Source: Cryptomeria japonica (Eukaryota > Streptophyta > Pinopsida > Cupressales > Cupressaceae). From it: a stretch of DNA of 64,000 nucleotides. Below the pieces are notes generated by a model. The model saw only the letters and a list, made by a program, of their open reading frames with translations. It was not told where the DNA came from and did not search any database. This document shows positions 36,136 through 50,200 of the stretch, piece after piece (positions within the stretch are counted from its first letter, which is position 1; every line of letters begins with the position of its first letter). The DNA is taken from assembly GCF_030272615.1 (NCBI RefSeq), contig NW_026729287.1, positions 50,199 to 114,198 on the forward strand. The letters run 5' to 3'. Made by a program: the position numbers and the translations under genes.

Positions 36136-39100
36136 TTAAGCATAATATCTATGCAAGTGCATAGCATTGATAGGTTCTTTAAGAGGCGTACCATCTACAT
36201 CCGCTATTTTGTAAGCACCTGATCCATAATCCTCAATAACGATATATGGTCCAAGCCAATTAGGACTGAATTTTCCCTTTTCTGCAGGTAAGGCATTCAC
36301 ATTGCGCTGATTCTCATAGAGGACTAAGTCACCTACTGAGAAGGAACGTTGAATAACCTTATCATTATAGCTTCATTGTAGAGTTTTGTGATACGCTTGA
36401 ATATGCTCAAGAGCGTTTATACGCTGTTCATCAAGCATCTCAAGCTGTTGAAGTCGTTGTTCTCTATAAGAGTCATCATCTACTATACCTTTGAGAGAAA
36501 CCCTAAGTGACGGAATCTCTAATTCTAAGGGCATAATAGCGTCAGCACCATAAAAAAGATTATAAGGAGTAGTTCCCGTAGCAATTCGTACACTCGTTCG
36601 GTAGGCCCAAAGAGCATAGATTACCTGGTTACTCCAATCCTTACCATGCTTATTCACGGTTTTGCGAAGAATTTGTTCAATTATCTTATTGGATGATTCG
36701 GCTTGACCATTTGACTAAGGATAGTATGGTGTAGAAAATCGATGTTTGATATGATACTTCTCGAGGAATTTCTTCACGTCCTTGTTCTTAAACGATGTCC
36801 CATTATCTGAGATAATAGTAGAAGGTATCCCGAATCGAGAAATGATGTTTTCTAGAAGAAATTGACAAATCACTTCAGTAGTGGTAGAGCGAAGGGGAAT
36901 AGCTTCTACCCACTTCGTAAAGTAATCTATTGCGGTTATAATGAAGGTGTGTCCTTGAGATGAAGGAGGAGAGATTTTACCAATAAGATCCAAACCCCAT
37001 GCGGAAAAAGGCCAAGAAGCTACTTGAGAATGAAGTTCTTGGGCAGGAGCATGAATCAAATTATTGTGTTGTTGACATTGATGACATTTTTTAACAAACG
37101 AAAAGGAATCCTTCTGCATAGTTTGCCAATAGTATCCCATACGAAGCAATCTATGAACCAAGGATTTGCCCCCAAAATGCCCCCCACAGGCACCTGAATG
37201 TGCCTCTTCAAGAGCAACAGGGATTTCCAACTTGTTAAGACAACTAAGGAGAAGACCATCATAACCCCTTCGGTAAAGGATATTAGAAAGAATGATATAC
37301 CTAGCAGACAGCTTGCGGATTCTAGCCCTAGTGTTCCTATTAGCGGAATCAGGAAAGGTACCATCGGTCAAATATCTTACGATATGCGAGTACCATTCAT
37401 CTGAGTCTATAAAATCACAACATGTTACCAAGCTAGAATCGTCTCCAATAGCTGGAGAAATAAGATTGTGAATAACAAATTTAAGATCAACCACAGGGTC
37501 CTCTAAAGATACAAGAGAAGCCACACATGCCATTGCATCCGCATGTCGATTATCTTTTCGAGGAACCGGTTCCATAGTATAAGAATCGAAATTTTGTAAT
37601 AAAGAGATAGCAAGGTCTTTATATTGTGATAATTTGTCTTGTTTTGCTTGATATATTCCTGTTACTTGTCTTATAATCAATTGCGAATCTCCATAGATAT
37701 GTATGTGTTTTATGTTCAGAGCTAAGGCTGCTTTTATTCCCGCTATAAGAGCCTCATACTCAGCAATTTTATTGGTACACAGGAAATTTAGATGATAGGA
37801 TAAGGGAATGGGTTTCTTTGTAGGAGAAATCAGAACAACACCTGCCCCCGATCCCGTACGACACTTAGAGCCATCAAAGTATAACTCCCAAGTTTCATCT
37901 TTCTCTATAGAAAGAATGAAGTCGTCAGGAAAGGACTCAAGGTTAGGGAAGGAGAAAGGTGAAGGGGCCTCAACTAAGTGATCGGTCAACGCTTGTCCTT
38001 TAATTGCTCTTTGTGAAACAAATTTAAGGTCAAATTCAGTTAACATCATAACCCACTTAGCTAGGCATCCTGATAAATCAGTTTTAGAGAAAAGATGCTT
38101 CAAAGGATCAAACTTTACCATGACATGGACTTCTGAATTTAAAAGATAATGTCTTAATTTCTGAGTCGCAAATACCAATGCCAAGCATTGTCTTTCTATC
38201 GCAGAATATCGGGTCTCATAATCGAGTAAGGTACGAGTTATGTAATAAACCGGACATTCCTTACCATCTTTATCATGTTGTGCCAACAATGCTGCGAGAG
38301 CATGAGAGGAAGCAGCTATATACAGAAGGAAGGGTTTAGAAGGTTCGGCAGGTTGAAGAATAGGAGGACTAGCCAAATACACTTTCAAATCTTCAAATGC
38401 TTGCTGACAATCCTCATTCCATTGAAAAGTGATATCTTTTTTAAGAAGTTGAGTAAAAGGAAAGGTACGATCCGCAAGCTGAGACACAAACCTACGAATA
38501 GCTTGAATCTTTCCTTGTAAGCTTTTAAGTTGAGACACATTTCTAGGACGTGGCATGTTGACAATAGCATCTATTTTCTTAGTATCCACCTCAATCCCAT
38601 GATGTGAAACTATGAATCCTAATAGTTTTCCACTATCCACACCAAAAACACATTTTCGGGGATTCAAGCGCATGTGATATTTACGAATTCTTTCAAAGAT
38701 TTGACGAAGGATTTTAACATGATCCATGCGAAGAAAGGATTTGGCCAAAATATCATCAACATAATCCTCTAAAATCTTATGCATATAATCATGAAAGATA
38801 AGGGTCATCGCTCGTTGATAAGTTGCACCGGCATTTTTAAGTCCAAAAGGCATCATTATCCAACAAAACGTACCCCAAGGAGTGGTGAAAGCAGTTTTGA
38901 ATTGATCTTGAGGGTTAATGAAAATTTGATTGTAGCCTGAAAAACCATCCATGAAGGATAACAAGGCATGTCCTGCCGTAGAATCAACTATCATGTCAAT
39001 GTTTGGAAGAGGGAAATCATCTTTCAAAGAAGCCTTATTTAGATCCCGAAAGTTAGTACACATCCTTATTTTGTTGTCTGGTTTAGCCGCAGTGACAATA

Positions 39101-41718
39101 TTTGAAATCCATGGGGAATAGTCAATAGGGCGGATAAATCCAGCCTCCAATAATTTTTCAATCTCAGCCTTAACAAGCAGAGCCACCTTAGGATTCATTT
39201 TTTGAATCTTTTGTTTCACGGGCTTAGCATCAGGAACTAAGACAATATTATGAGTAACGATCTTAGGATCTATACCAGGCATGTCAGAATATGCCCAAGC
39301 AAAGATCTCAGGGAATTCATGCAATAGTTCTTCATATTGTTTCTGTTCCTCTTCATCCAAACATTTCCCAATTTTAATGACTTTCTCTTTATTGCAAGGA
39401 TCCATCTTAACATCAGTGGTGTCACTTATGAGAAGATTACTTTGTTGAGGAGTATCCTTTAATTGAGGGAATTCTTTCACAATCTCGTCATTATCAATCT
39501 CTTTTCCAAAATAGGCTTCAGTGTTCAAACAATAAGGGAGTCCCCTATTGTGATGATAACGAGGAAGAGTGTCATAGGCTCCCAAGAACTCAGCTAAAGC
39601 ATCGTCGGTAGGGAAGACATCCAAAGCATAGGCACACGAAGGATCCCCATCAATATACTCAGGATGTTGTATTGATAAAGATGTAGAGATAGCATTAACA
39701 CTAATGCATGGTCTTTTAGAAGCTTTAGTACGTTTGTAGGGATTAAAGCCAAGTCCAAAGGCACAATTGTGAAAATTAGTCTCTAGAGGAACTCTTATCC
39801 CTTGTTCATGAGCACCACAACCCTTTCCATGATACCCATGCTTAGCAAAAATGTGAAAACCACGACCATAACGATCAGCCATTTTAGGAAGAGAAGGTGG
39901 TTTTTCATAAGACAAAGAATCAAACTCTTCATAATTAGAGATGTGAGGAGAAGAAGTTTGAGAGGCGGCCACAAAATTATTACTCATAGATTCAGGTAAG
40001 GTTGATTCTTTCTTTTCAACTTTATGATTTTCAGCTTCTTCCTTCTTTTCAACTTTAATTTCTCTAGAAGGAACCTTATATTCACCCACAAAGGTAGGAT
40101 TAAAATCAAGGGATCCCCAATCGTGGTCTTCGAGGATCTTCCTAGGATCAAAATCCTTCTTATGTGTAGTGTCAAGTCGAGAAGAATCTTCTCCAAGAGC
40201 TCCAGACTCATCCAAAGAATTTTGATCATCGGAGAGCGAGGATTCACCGATAGGTATCTTATTTAAAGATTCGTCACTAGATGAGGACGGCTTAGAAGAA
40301 CCCCCCTTAGAAGTGGATGTTTGTAAACAAGCTTGAAAATTAGTATCACCTATCAAGGTATATGTCTTACTATTATAAATAAATTTAACTTGTCTATGCA
40401 ATGTAGAGGGGACAGCTTGCATACTGTGAATCCAAGGTCTCCCCAGTAGCAAGTTGTACGTTAGATTTCCCGACATAACATGGATAGGTGTAGGCAAAGT
40501 AACAAGCCCCACTGTGATGGGTAAGGTGATAGTACCTAATGAAGTTTTAGCCACATTATCAAAGCCTCGAATAGGACGAGAGTCCGGTTCAATTAAGGAT
40601 GTATCCACATTCATCTTATGCAAAAGATTAATGCTACACACATTAAGACCAAAGCCATTATCTACTAGTGTTCGCCTTATAGCCGTGTCTTTCATGATAA
40701 CCACAATCATCAAGGGATCATATTGATGTTGGATTTCACTAGTAGGCAACTCATCTTGGGTAAACACAATTTGAGCTTTAGGATTCATCACAGAGTTAAC
40801 CAAAGATGCTATATTACTAGATGTATTCGGTGGAGGACCATTCAAATCTTTCAAGGCATCTTGTAACATTCCATGATGAGCAGAAGAAGTTTGAATCAAA
40901 TCCCAAAGGGATATCTTAGCAGGGGTAGCTTTAAGTTGTTCTATGAGATCATATTCCTTTCCAAGAACTTGTGAAATACGGGGAGCTTGTGGAAGTACCG
41001 GTTGAGGATTAGGAAGGGAAACTGGAATAACAGGAGGGGGATTAGGCTGCCTATTATTTCTGGTATGATAAGTATGGGCAACCGCATGATAACTCTCTCT
41101 AGTTATTTGCTTGGCATAATTATAAGGACTTATAGGTTTTCTTCCTTGCACAGTGATGATTGGTTTATTCGGAGTAGGAAAGGAATCATGATCATACCCT
41201 CCTTGGACAGTAAGGAGAGGTGACTTAGAAACTTGAAAGGTGGGAGAAGGATAAGCTCCTTGGACTTCAAAGAGAGGCTTTTTATGCTCATTCAAGTTTA
41301 TCATGTTAACCAATTTAGAAGTTTTGTTTTTGTTTAGAGATTTCGATAAAGTCACAAAGTCATCAAGAGCATCATCCAACAAAGCATGATCATATCTATT
41401 GAAAGGTTTATCTTTTGATTCAAAAGGAGACATCTCCTCATAGAGGGGATTGTTGAAAACAACCATGTTACTAGATTTAGTGGAAGATTGGATAGGAATG
41501 TATCCTTGAGAGGAATCATTCGACTTATCTTTCTCATCACACCTAAATGGCATAGTAACAAGGTTTATGAGTTTTTGGTAAAATGAAGGTTTAGCATCCT
41601 TAGGGTTCAAAAACTCATCTAAAGCTTCATCTAATTCATCTTGGCTATACTCATAATAATCATCGAAAGCATGAACATTTTGTAAATAAAAATCTGACAT
41701 TTTGAAAAGATTGCACAA
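36136..41718 (-). pseudogene. Gypsy gag-pol polyprotein, left unit, interrupted in integrase
   Basis: The open frame runs 1,667 codons from the ATG at 41718 to a TAG at 36715-36717. The same frame then continues past a TGA at about 36370-36372 to a TAA at 36136. Domains: an atypical acidic N-terminus (1-300) with no retroviral-type CCHC knuckle; aspartic protease with VDNG at 352-355; reverse transcriptase (FRDLNK, PFGLKNAGATYQ, YVDD 986-989); gypsy RNase H (about 1110-1230); a second RNase H (YFDGS at 1281, AEYEAL, GDSQL) typical of Tat elements; integrase with an HHCC finger (Cys1545, Cys1548) and DDE residues Asp1577 and Asp1638. The TAG falls before the catalytic Glu. A GPY-type module (WLGPYIV) follows the second stop. 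Confidence 0.92.
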
Positions 41719-41849
41719 AACTTAAACACCCAATGCAAAGAGACACACACTTTTTCTTTTTCTTTTTCTTTTTAATGAAAATGAAATGAAAACACACTAA
41801 ATCTAGATCTAGATCTAACAAATGCAATGCAAGAGGAAGCAATGATAGA
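41719..41849 (-). other. Untranslated leader of the left gypsy unit
   Basis: Short leader between the primer-binding site and the polyprotein ATG, with an AAAAAG-rich run on the minus strand. No separate gag gene fits here. Confidence 0.6.
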
Positions 41850-41867
41850 TTCACGTCGGGTTCACCA
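41850..41867 (-). other. Primer-binding site (tRNA-Trp type), left unit
   Basis: Same 18 bases as at 30696, three bases inside LTR2. Confidence 0.7.
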
Positions 41868-41870
41868 AAA

Positions 41871-43499
41871 TGTGTGGGGGAAAAAGCGAGACTAGGTTAA
41901 TCATGCCCTAATCCTACCTTTTGACACACATTACGGAATACGAAAGAGCCTAGAGATATCGCACAATTGGCTACTTCTTTTTGTGAAAGAGAGAGCCACG
42001 GGATATCTATTAGGATTTCTATTCCCTTGTTGAAATTGTAAGATCAAGTAATGCAAGTTCAAACCCTAATCCCAAAATGCAAGTATGAACTAATAACAAG
42101 ATTGCAGAATTGAGATTAAACAATGAACAGCTGTAAGTACAAGGATGAAATAAGAATGCAGATGTGTACCCGGAGTCAAAATCGGACTGAAAATGTTCGG
42201 GACGGGGGCGCGGGCGCCACTGTGCTGAAAACTGCACCGGAAACTGCTGTTCTGCACTCTGAAACACTGTCGGGAAGCTGTCTGAAAGCTGTCTGTCTGG
42301 AGGACCAGGGCGCCCAGCGCCTCTGTCCCAGGGACCAGGGTGCCCAGCGCCCCTGTCCCAGTCTTCTGCTCTGCAATTTGATACAGAGTGTTGTCTCGAC
42401 CTTCTCTCTCCGGATCTGTATCCCGCGGCGTCGTCTGAATCCCGAAACCTGCAATGATATCTGAAAAAGGGTGTATGGGCGGCTATATAGGGTTTTGCCT
42501 TAGTCAAACCCCTGCTTTGGTGATTTCCACCTCCACGAATAGCCAAGTTGTTTTGTAAACGTATTGTGTGTGCAGACCTAGTGTGTGTGCAAGGTCCCAA
42601 AATGCAAGAAAGCAAACTAGAGCAACCTAGAAAGTAAACCCTAATTGCTTGTAAATGATAACGTAAATGCTCTAAATCAAGATGCAAAGTGATCTAAAGC
42701 ATGAATAAATGATGTATTGAAGCTTATGTAAAGACATGAAAACAACATGAAATCATACCCAACCCTCAAGGGAGGAGTACAAGCCAATCTTCAGTCGATA
42801 ATCTCCTATTGTTCTTCAATGTCTTCCAAGCCCTAAGTGGATGAATGAATTTGATAGATGCTTGATAGAAGGATGTTGTAAGATGTTGAAGTCTTCAAAG
42901 ATCTGCTCTTTCGCTGTATATGAAGTTCCTGAAAACAAAATTCAGATCCTTTCAAATGAAGAAAGAGAGCTCTTATGTATGAAACCCTAGATCGCAATTT
43001 CATCTTTTGGCCGACCTAGAGATTGAATATCCCGCCAATTTCTTGGGGTTAAGCTTTATTTTATGATTGGATCGCGCTCCTAAAATTTTGGGAAAAATGT
43101 CACGGACCATGTTGCACTCCGGGCGCCATGGTCCCGACAACTTTTCACCAAATTTTTAGGGCCGTCAGATATGATGATTTTAGAGAGAATCCCGAAGTTA
43201 CAGGTGATTTCGAGATGTTTTGACCCTGAAACCAAGCCCCCAAGTTCGAAATAGGACTTAATTAGGGTTTTTGATTGAGTGATGTATTGGAGGAATAAAA
43301 TGCGAAGGGCGCGCTTTAGTGAAAGGGCCCAACTTTATGATGTAGAGAATGATGAAATAGGACCTTAGACCTAATTAATTTGATTAATTAAGTGCTAAAG
43401 GGGAAATGCAATGCAGAATGTAAAATGCGCTAAGGCGGGTGCTAAACTAGGTGTGAAATTGTACCACCCTAGTGAGTGCGTACAATTTACGACGCTACA
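41871..43499 (-). repeat. Gypsy LTR2 (1,629 bp), shared by both full units
   Basis: Serves as 5' LTR of the left unit and 3' LTR of the right unit. I found no difference from LTR1. TATA motif at 42483-42490. Two copies of the GC-rich repeat of about 30 bp at 42302-42362. Confidence 0.92.
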
Positions 43500-43516
43500 T
43501 TTAGCCCCCACTTTAG
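43500..43516 (-). other. Polypurine tract, right gypsy unit
   Basis: Same sequence and position relative to LTR2 as the tract at 32346-32362. Confidence 0.85.
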
Positions 43517-44081
43517 CGGTCATATGAGTACTACGTGCATATGCAAGCTAAAGTACAGAAAGTAAACATTATTTGAAAAAGGATATATCCATAAGTTGTC
43601 GGACGAAGCCCCCAGCGGCATCTGCAGTACACAGTTAGGAACCGCACCCTACAAAACACATGTTAGATCACAAAATCACCTAATGCTTACTAGGGAAAGT
43701 GATGAAATCTGTGAGTAGCTATATGCCCCCCCCTGTTTCGACTTGCTTATTAGGGAGGTGAAATAGGGTAGCATGTTTACTTGAAACAAATTGTGTAAGG
43801 TAGTATTGATGAGGGATGTTCACTAAATAGGCTTCATTAGAGCACTTTTTGGAACATCCCGAGAGTAGGGGAAGGAAAATACGATTCCAACGCAACAAAC
43901 GGCTCGAAAATCGCATCACACAAACCCAAGTTATGATAAAATGAATGGTAGAGGAAAATTAGGGTTTCAAAAAGCAAGAATAAACAAACGAGAGTATATA
44001 CCTCGAAAGTGACACTTGTATTCATCACTTTGTCGATTTCAGAATACTATTCAGTGCAGCGGAGCCCACATAGCCATCATC
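43517..44081. other. Leader region of the antisense PMD gene, right unit
   Basis: Counterpart of 32363-32927, with TATATA at 43995-44000. Confidence 0.4.
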
Positions 44082-46685
44082 ATGCCTTCACGACGACCGG
44101 AGCATCCCACAAGGGTTGAGATCCTGCACCAGGCCGTGATCGACGATGAGCCACTGGACGAGGTGAGTTGACTGAACGTTTGACTTTTGATTTTTTGCAT
44201 GTTTGACTTTTTTGTGATCGTATGCGGGCCCTGAAGGCCGACCAGGGCCCACCCAGGGCGCCATGGTCCCTATGGGGCGCCCTGGTCCCCCCAGGGCGCC
44301 ATGGTCCCTGACAGGGGCGCCATGGTCCCTTCAGGGCGCCATGGTCCCCTCAGTTCGCCATGGTCCCTGACAGGGCGCCATGGTCCCTGACAAGACACTA
44401 TGGTCCCCAATCAGGGCTTGGCGGGAGGTTTCAGGACTAGCACATGATGTTCGACAGTTTGCATTAGTGATTTTGATGATCGAGTACTGATTATGGTTAT
44501 GTTTTTGTGTTGCAGGGCCTTCCGTACATGAGAGAGCATACAGCGGGACATATTCTTCACAGTTTACGAGATCAGATTCCGCGGCTTACTCAGTCAGAGA
44601 GAGACACACTGTCGATAGTGGGATTGTGGTATGTGATCCTCATGCCGGCCATTCAGTTCCATCCTGCGATGCTGATGGCATTGATGGAGCGATGGGATCC
44701 TGACACATGCACTTTTCACCTTCCAGTAGGAGAGTTGACGGTCACACTCGAGGATGTGTACCGTATACTTCGCCTTCCTATCAGAGGAGCGACAGTCACA
44801 TATGCGACCGATCGGTCAGCGGAGGATCATCAGAGAGAGCAGGTGTATTGCATAGGGAGAGTCATGCCGAGCGAGACGAGAGGTCGCATCATGGTCAGCT
44901 GGCTCTTACATCCTACAGGGGAGGTACCCCTTCTGAGACGCCTTATGATAGCCATCATAGCACTAGCCGTCTGCCCTAATGGGCAAGGCATGCACATGCA
45001 TGGGGGTCTCACATGGTGTATCAGAGCGATGGAGAGACACAGGAGAGTGTATGCTTGGGGTCGGAGTATGCTTGCACATCTCTATCACGACCTTGAGGAG
45101 TATGTATTTGGACAGGGTTGCAGTTTGATGACATGCACACTTCTGCAGGTGTGGATTTTAGAGCACTTCACATGCACCAGGCCCGTCGGCTTTCCGCTGA
45201 GTACAGCGAGCGAGCGACCTAGGGTGTTCGCTTATCCACTTACCAGCGAGTGGAGATTTGGAGATTTGTTATATTGGAGAGTGATTTTTGATAGAGTGAC
45301 AGCCGAGGTGACAGTGTGGAGACCTTACCTACGGATGCATAGATGGGATGGGATGGAGAGATAGTTAGCATGCCTACAGAGGAACCGCCTACTGCGGGGA
45401 TGATATGCACACATCATAGTCCCTTTCTACTTCGACCGAGTACGGAGGCAGTTCGGACTAGAGCAGTGTGTTCCAGCCGATGTGCCCATCTATACTCGAC
45501 ACTCACGGGTCCTTCCCAGACCTAGAGCAGTAGCGAGACCGATGATAGATGACATCGAGACTACAGACTTAGAGGGATCTGATCAGGATGTAGTCACTGA
45601 TTATTCTGCAGAGCCTGGAGCACAGCGGAGGTACGTCTCATGGTTTATGAGATCATATCCAGGTCCTATCTTTCCACCAGATCATCCGACAGGCTATCCG
45701 GGCCCATGGAGACATGGAGACCAAGACGAGGACCAGGGATCTAGGTCAGAGGAGCTAGAGGAGGGAGAGGGTCATGAGGAGGCGGGAGATTCTGATCCAC
45801 CTATAGGCGATCAGCCCAGTGCCGAGGAGGAGGAGGATATAGATAGAGACGAGGACGAGGGAGATGCAGGTGATGATGCAGATGAGGATGAGGATGAGGA
45901 TGACGAGGAGGACGAGGAGGAGGAGGATAGAGATGATGAGGAGGAGTCGGATGCAGCTCCCCACCATTCAGGAGACGATACCATAGCTCTGGATCCACCT
46001 CTTATTCCCCAACAGGGGGAACATGAGGCGATACGGAGGCCTGTCCCTAGTACCGTCCAGCCTACACCCATCGTGGATAGATTATTCAAGCGAGGGGAGC
46101 CTAGCGGTTCCCAGGCACAGATACTACCATATCATGATCCCTACTGGCGCGAGGGAGATCCAGGTATAGTAAGTTTATATTGATTGATTGGCGTTTTGAT
46201 GATATAGAATGGTACTAACAAAAATCTGTTCTACTACCATAGCTAATGTGCAGGAATGGCGTTCCCTAATTCAACAGGCAATGACAGATATTTCCACGAT
46301 AGCACAGATTCCCAGTTCCTCACAGATTGCCTATAGGCCTTAGGGGAACGCGGGTCGGCATGAGGATTTGTTTTTCCCATTCCGAGTACAGGTAGATATA
46401 TGGAGGGAGAGAGAGAGAGTCCTATCAGAGGACCTCCAGCAGGCGTGACAGAGAGAGAGAGTCCTATCAGAGGACCTCCAGCAGGCGCGACGAGATCTAG
46501 CAGCGGCTCAGACCGAGGCTACCACCTATCGCGCGATCCTTATGGATAGGGATCGCAGGAGTTCCTCTCGGAGTCACTCACTATCTATATCGTGCTACAC
46601 ACCCATGGGTCCACCTTCATGGCCAGATCAGGAGGGAGCGTCCAGTCGACACTCTCCAGCCACTAGCCCTAGGGATAGGAGATGA
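44082..46685 (+). pseudogene. Captured plant mobile domain (PMD) gene, antisense, right unit
   Basis: Second copy at an offset of 11,154 bp: exons 44082-44162, 44516-46163 and 46243-46685, with the same splice sites. It has the same four nonsense codons at 45362, 45401, 46341 and 46446, so the gene was already broken before the units multiplied. One change was noticed: G to A at 44104 in exon 1 (Arg to His at codon 8), a CpG transition. Domain content is as in the left unit: PMD-like core, acidic tract, short helical repeat and Arg/Ser-rich tail. Exon 3 contains a 42-bp in-frame tandem duplication (start positions 46419 and 46461). Confidence 0.75.
44163..44515 (+). repeat. PMD intron 1 with a GGCGCCATGGTCCC repeat array, right unit
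   Basis: Same 353-bp GT-AG intron, with the motif array at about 44244-44414. No difference from the left unit was noticed. Confidence 0.8.
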
Positions 46686-47289
46686 TTTTATGATGTAGGA
46701 GAGGTCACATTTTTGGATGTATAGTGACCTATATTTGTATACGATCCACACATATATATATATGTATATATACATGCTTCTCTTTTGTCTCAAATGTGTT
46801 ATCTTTAATGCTTAAAACAATGTATGTTTTGTTTTGATTAAATCTAATACATCTGGTAAATGTACATGTACGTTCAGAATTTAATTTCCATGTGATTGAT
46901 TTCTCAATGCTCCATGATTAAATTGATACATGTGTGACTTAATTAAATATTTAATCAAGTACAACATTGATGATAAGGAAGAAATATGCATTAAGTCTAA
47001 GAATCATATAACTAATGTGATTTAATTTTTAATTTAAACACAACATGATACGATTCTACTTAACACATAAAGACACTGTATAATATGCTAGCATAATGGA
47101 ATGTAAATCTTTCACAATTTACATAAATGAATTCAAGACAAACCATAAGGTAAGAAGACACGCTTGTCAGGAACGAAGCAATATAGATTAAACAACATAA
47201 CATTTAATTCTATTTTGCTTTAATTAAGAGACACTAACATATTATCCAATGTTGAAGAATTGAAAAGAAGATAGATGAAGAACAAAGAA
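46686..47289. other. Spacer between the converging PMD and pol genes, right unit
   Basis: Counterpart of 35532-36135. AT-rich, no coding frame. Confidence 0.5.
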
Positions 47290-50200
47290 TTAAGCATAAT
47301 ATCTATGCAAGTGCATAGCATTGATAGGTTCTTTAAGAGGCGTACCATCTACATCCGCTATTTTGTAAGCACCTGATCCATAATCCTCAATAACGATATA
47401 TGGTCCAAGCCAATTAGGACTGAATTTTCCCTTTTCTGCAGGTAAGGCATTCACATTGCGCTGATTCTCATAGAGGACTAAGTCACCTACTGAGAAGGAA
47501 CGTTGAATAACCTTATCATTATAGCTTCATTGTAGAGTTTTGTGATACGCTTGAATATGCTCAAGAGCGTTTATACGCTGTTCATCAAGCATCTCAAGCT
47601 GTTGAAGTCGTTGTTCTCTATAAGAGTCATCATCTACTATACCTTTGAGAGAAACCCTAAGTGACGGAATCTCTAATTCTAAGGGCATAATAGCGTCAGC
47701 ACCATAAAAAAGATTATAAGGAGTAGTTCCCGTAGCAATTCGTACACTCGTTCGGTAGGCCCAAAGAGCATAGATTACCTGGTTACTCCAATCCTTACCA
47801 TGCTTATTCACGGTTTTGCGAAGAATTTGTTCAATTATCTTATTGGATGATTCGGCTTGACCATTTGACTAAGGATAGTATGGTGTAGAAAATCGATGTT
47901 TGATATGATACTTCTCGAGGAATTTCTTCACGTCCTTGTTCTTAAACGATGTCCCATTATCTGAGATAATAGTAGAAGGTATCCCGAATCGAGAAATGAT
48001 GTTTTCTAGAAGAAATTGACAAATCACTTCAGTAGTGGTAGAGCGAAGGGGAATAGCTTCTACCCACTTCGTAAAGTAATCTATTGCGGTTATAATGAAG
48101 GTGTGTCCTTGAGATGAAGGAGGAGAGATTTTACCAATAAGATCCAAACCCCATGCGGAAAAAGGCCAAGAAGCTACTTGAGAATGAAGTTCTTGGGCAG
48201 GAGCATGAATCAAATTATTGTGTTGTTGACATTGATGACATTTTTTAACAAACGAAAAGGAATCCTTCTGCATAGTTTGCCAATAGTATCCCATACGAAG
48301 CAATCTATGAACCAAGGATTTGCCCCCAAAATGCCCCCCACAGGCACCTGAATGTGCCTCTTCAAGAGCAACAGGGATTTCCAACTTGTTAAGACAACTA
48401 AGGAGAAGACCATCATAACCCCTTCGGTAAAGGATATTAGAAAGAATGATATACCTAGCAGACAGCTTGCGGATTCTAGCCCTAGTGTTCCTATTAGCGG
48501 AATCAGGAAAGGTACCATCGGTCAAATATCTTACGATATGCGAGTACCATTCATCTGAGTCTATAAAATCACAACATGTTACCAAGCTAGAATCGTCTCC
48601 AATAGCTGGAGAAATAAGATTGTGAATAACAAATTTAAGATCAACCACAGGGTCCTCTAAAGATACAAGAGAAGCCACACATGCCATTGCATCCGCATGT
48701 CGATTATCTTTTCGAGGAACCGGTTCCATAGTATAAGAATCGAAATTTTGTAATAAAGAGATAGCAAGGTCTTTATATTGTGATAATTTGTCTTGTTTTG
48801 CTTGATATATTCCTGTTACTTGTCTTATAATCAATTGCGAATCTCCATAGATATGTATGTGTTTTATGTTCAGAGCTAAGGCTGCTTTTATTCCCGCTAT
48901 AAGAGCCTCATACTCAGCAATTTTATTGGTACACAGGAAATTTAGATGATAGGATAAGGGAATGGGTTTCTTTGTAGGAGAAATCAGAACAACACCTGCC
49001 CCCGATCCCGTACGACACTTAGAGCCATCAAAGTATAACTCCCAAGTTTCATCTTTCTCTATAGAAAGAATGAAGTCGTCAGGAAAGGACTCAAGGTTAG
49101 GGAAGGAGAAAGGTGAAGGGGCCTCAACTAAGTGATCGGTCAACGCTTGTCCTTTAATTGCTCTTTGTGAAACAAATTTAAGGTCAAATTCAGTTAACAT
49201 CATAACCCACTTAGCTAGGCATCCTGATAAATCAGTTTTAGAGAAAAGATGCTTCAAAGGATCAAACTTTACCATGACATGGACTTCTGAATTTAAAAGA
49301 TAATGTCTTAATTTCTGAGTCGCAAATACCAATGCCAAGCATTGTCTTTCTATCGCAGAATATCGGGTCTCATAATCGAGTAAGGTACGAGTTATGTAAT
49401 AAACCGGACATTCCTTACCATCTTTATCATGTTGTGCCAACAATGCTGCGAGAGCATGAGAGGAAGCAGCTATATACAGAAGGAAGGGTTTAGAAGGTTC
49501 GGCAGGTTGAAGAATAGGAGGACTAGCCAAATACACTTTCAAATCTTCAAATGCTTGCTGACAATCCTCATTCCATTGAAAAGTGATATCTTTTTTAAGA
49601 AGTTGAGTAAAAGGAAAGGTACGATCCGCAAGCTGAGACACAAACCTACGAATAGCTTGAATCTTTCCTTGTAAGCTTTTAAGTTGAGACACATTTCTAG
49701 GACGTGGCATGTTGACAATAGCATCTATTTTCTTAGTATCCACCTCAATCCCATGATGTGAAACTATGAATCCTAATAGTTTTCCACTATCCACACCAAA
49801 AACACATTTTCGGGGATTCAAGCGCATGTGATATTTACGAATTCTTTCAAAGATTTGACGAAGGATTTTAACATGATCCATGCGAAGAAAGGATTTGGCC
49901 AAAATATCATCAACATAATCCTCTAAAATCTTATGCATATAATCATGAAAGATAAGGGTCATCGCTCGTTGATAAGTTGCACCGGCATTTTTAAGTCCAA
50001 AAGGCATCATTATCCAACAAAACGTACCCCAAGGAGTGGTGAAAGCAGTTTTGAATTGATCTTGAGGGTTAATGAAAATTTGATTGTAGCCTGAAAAACC
50101 ATCCATGAAGGATAACAAGGCATGTCCTGCCGTAGAATCAACTATCATGTCAATGTTTGGAAGAGGGAAATCATCTTTCAAAGAAGCCTTATTTAGATCC

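Noticed and set aside
37198-41223. Several plus-strand frames opposite gag-pol
   Set aside because: Shadow frames of the long polyprotein on the minus strand, with no domain support.
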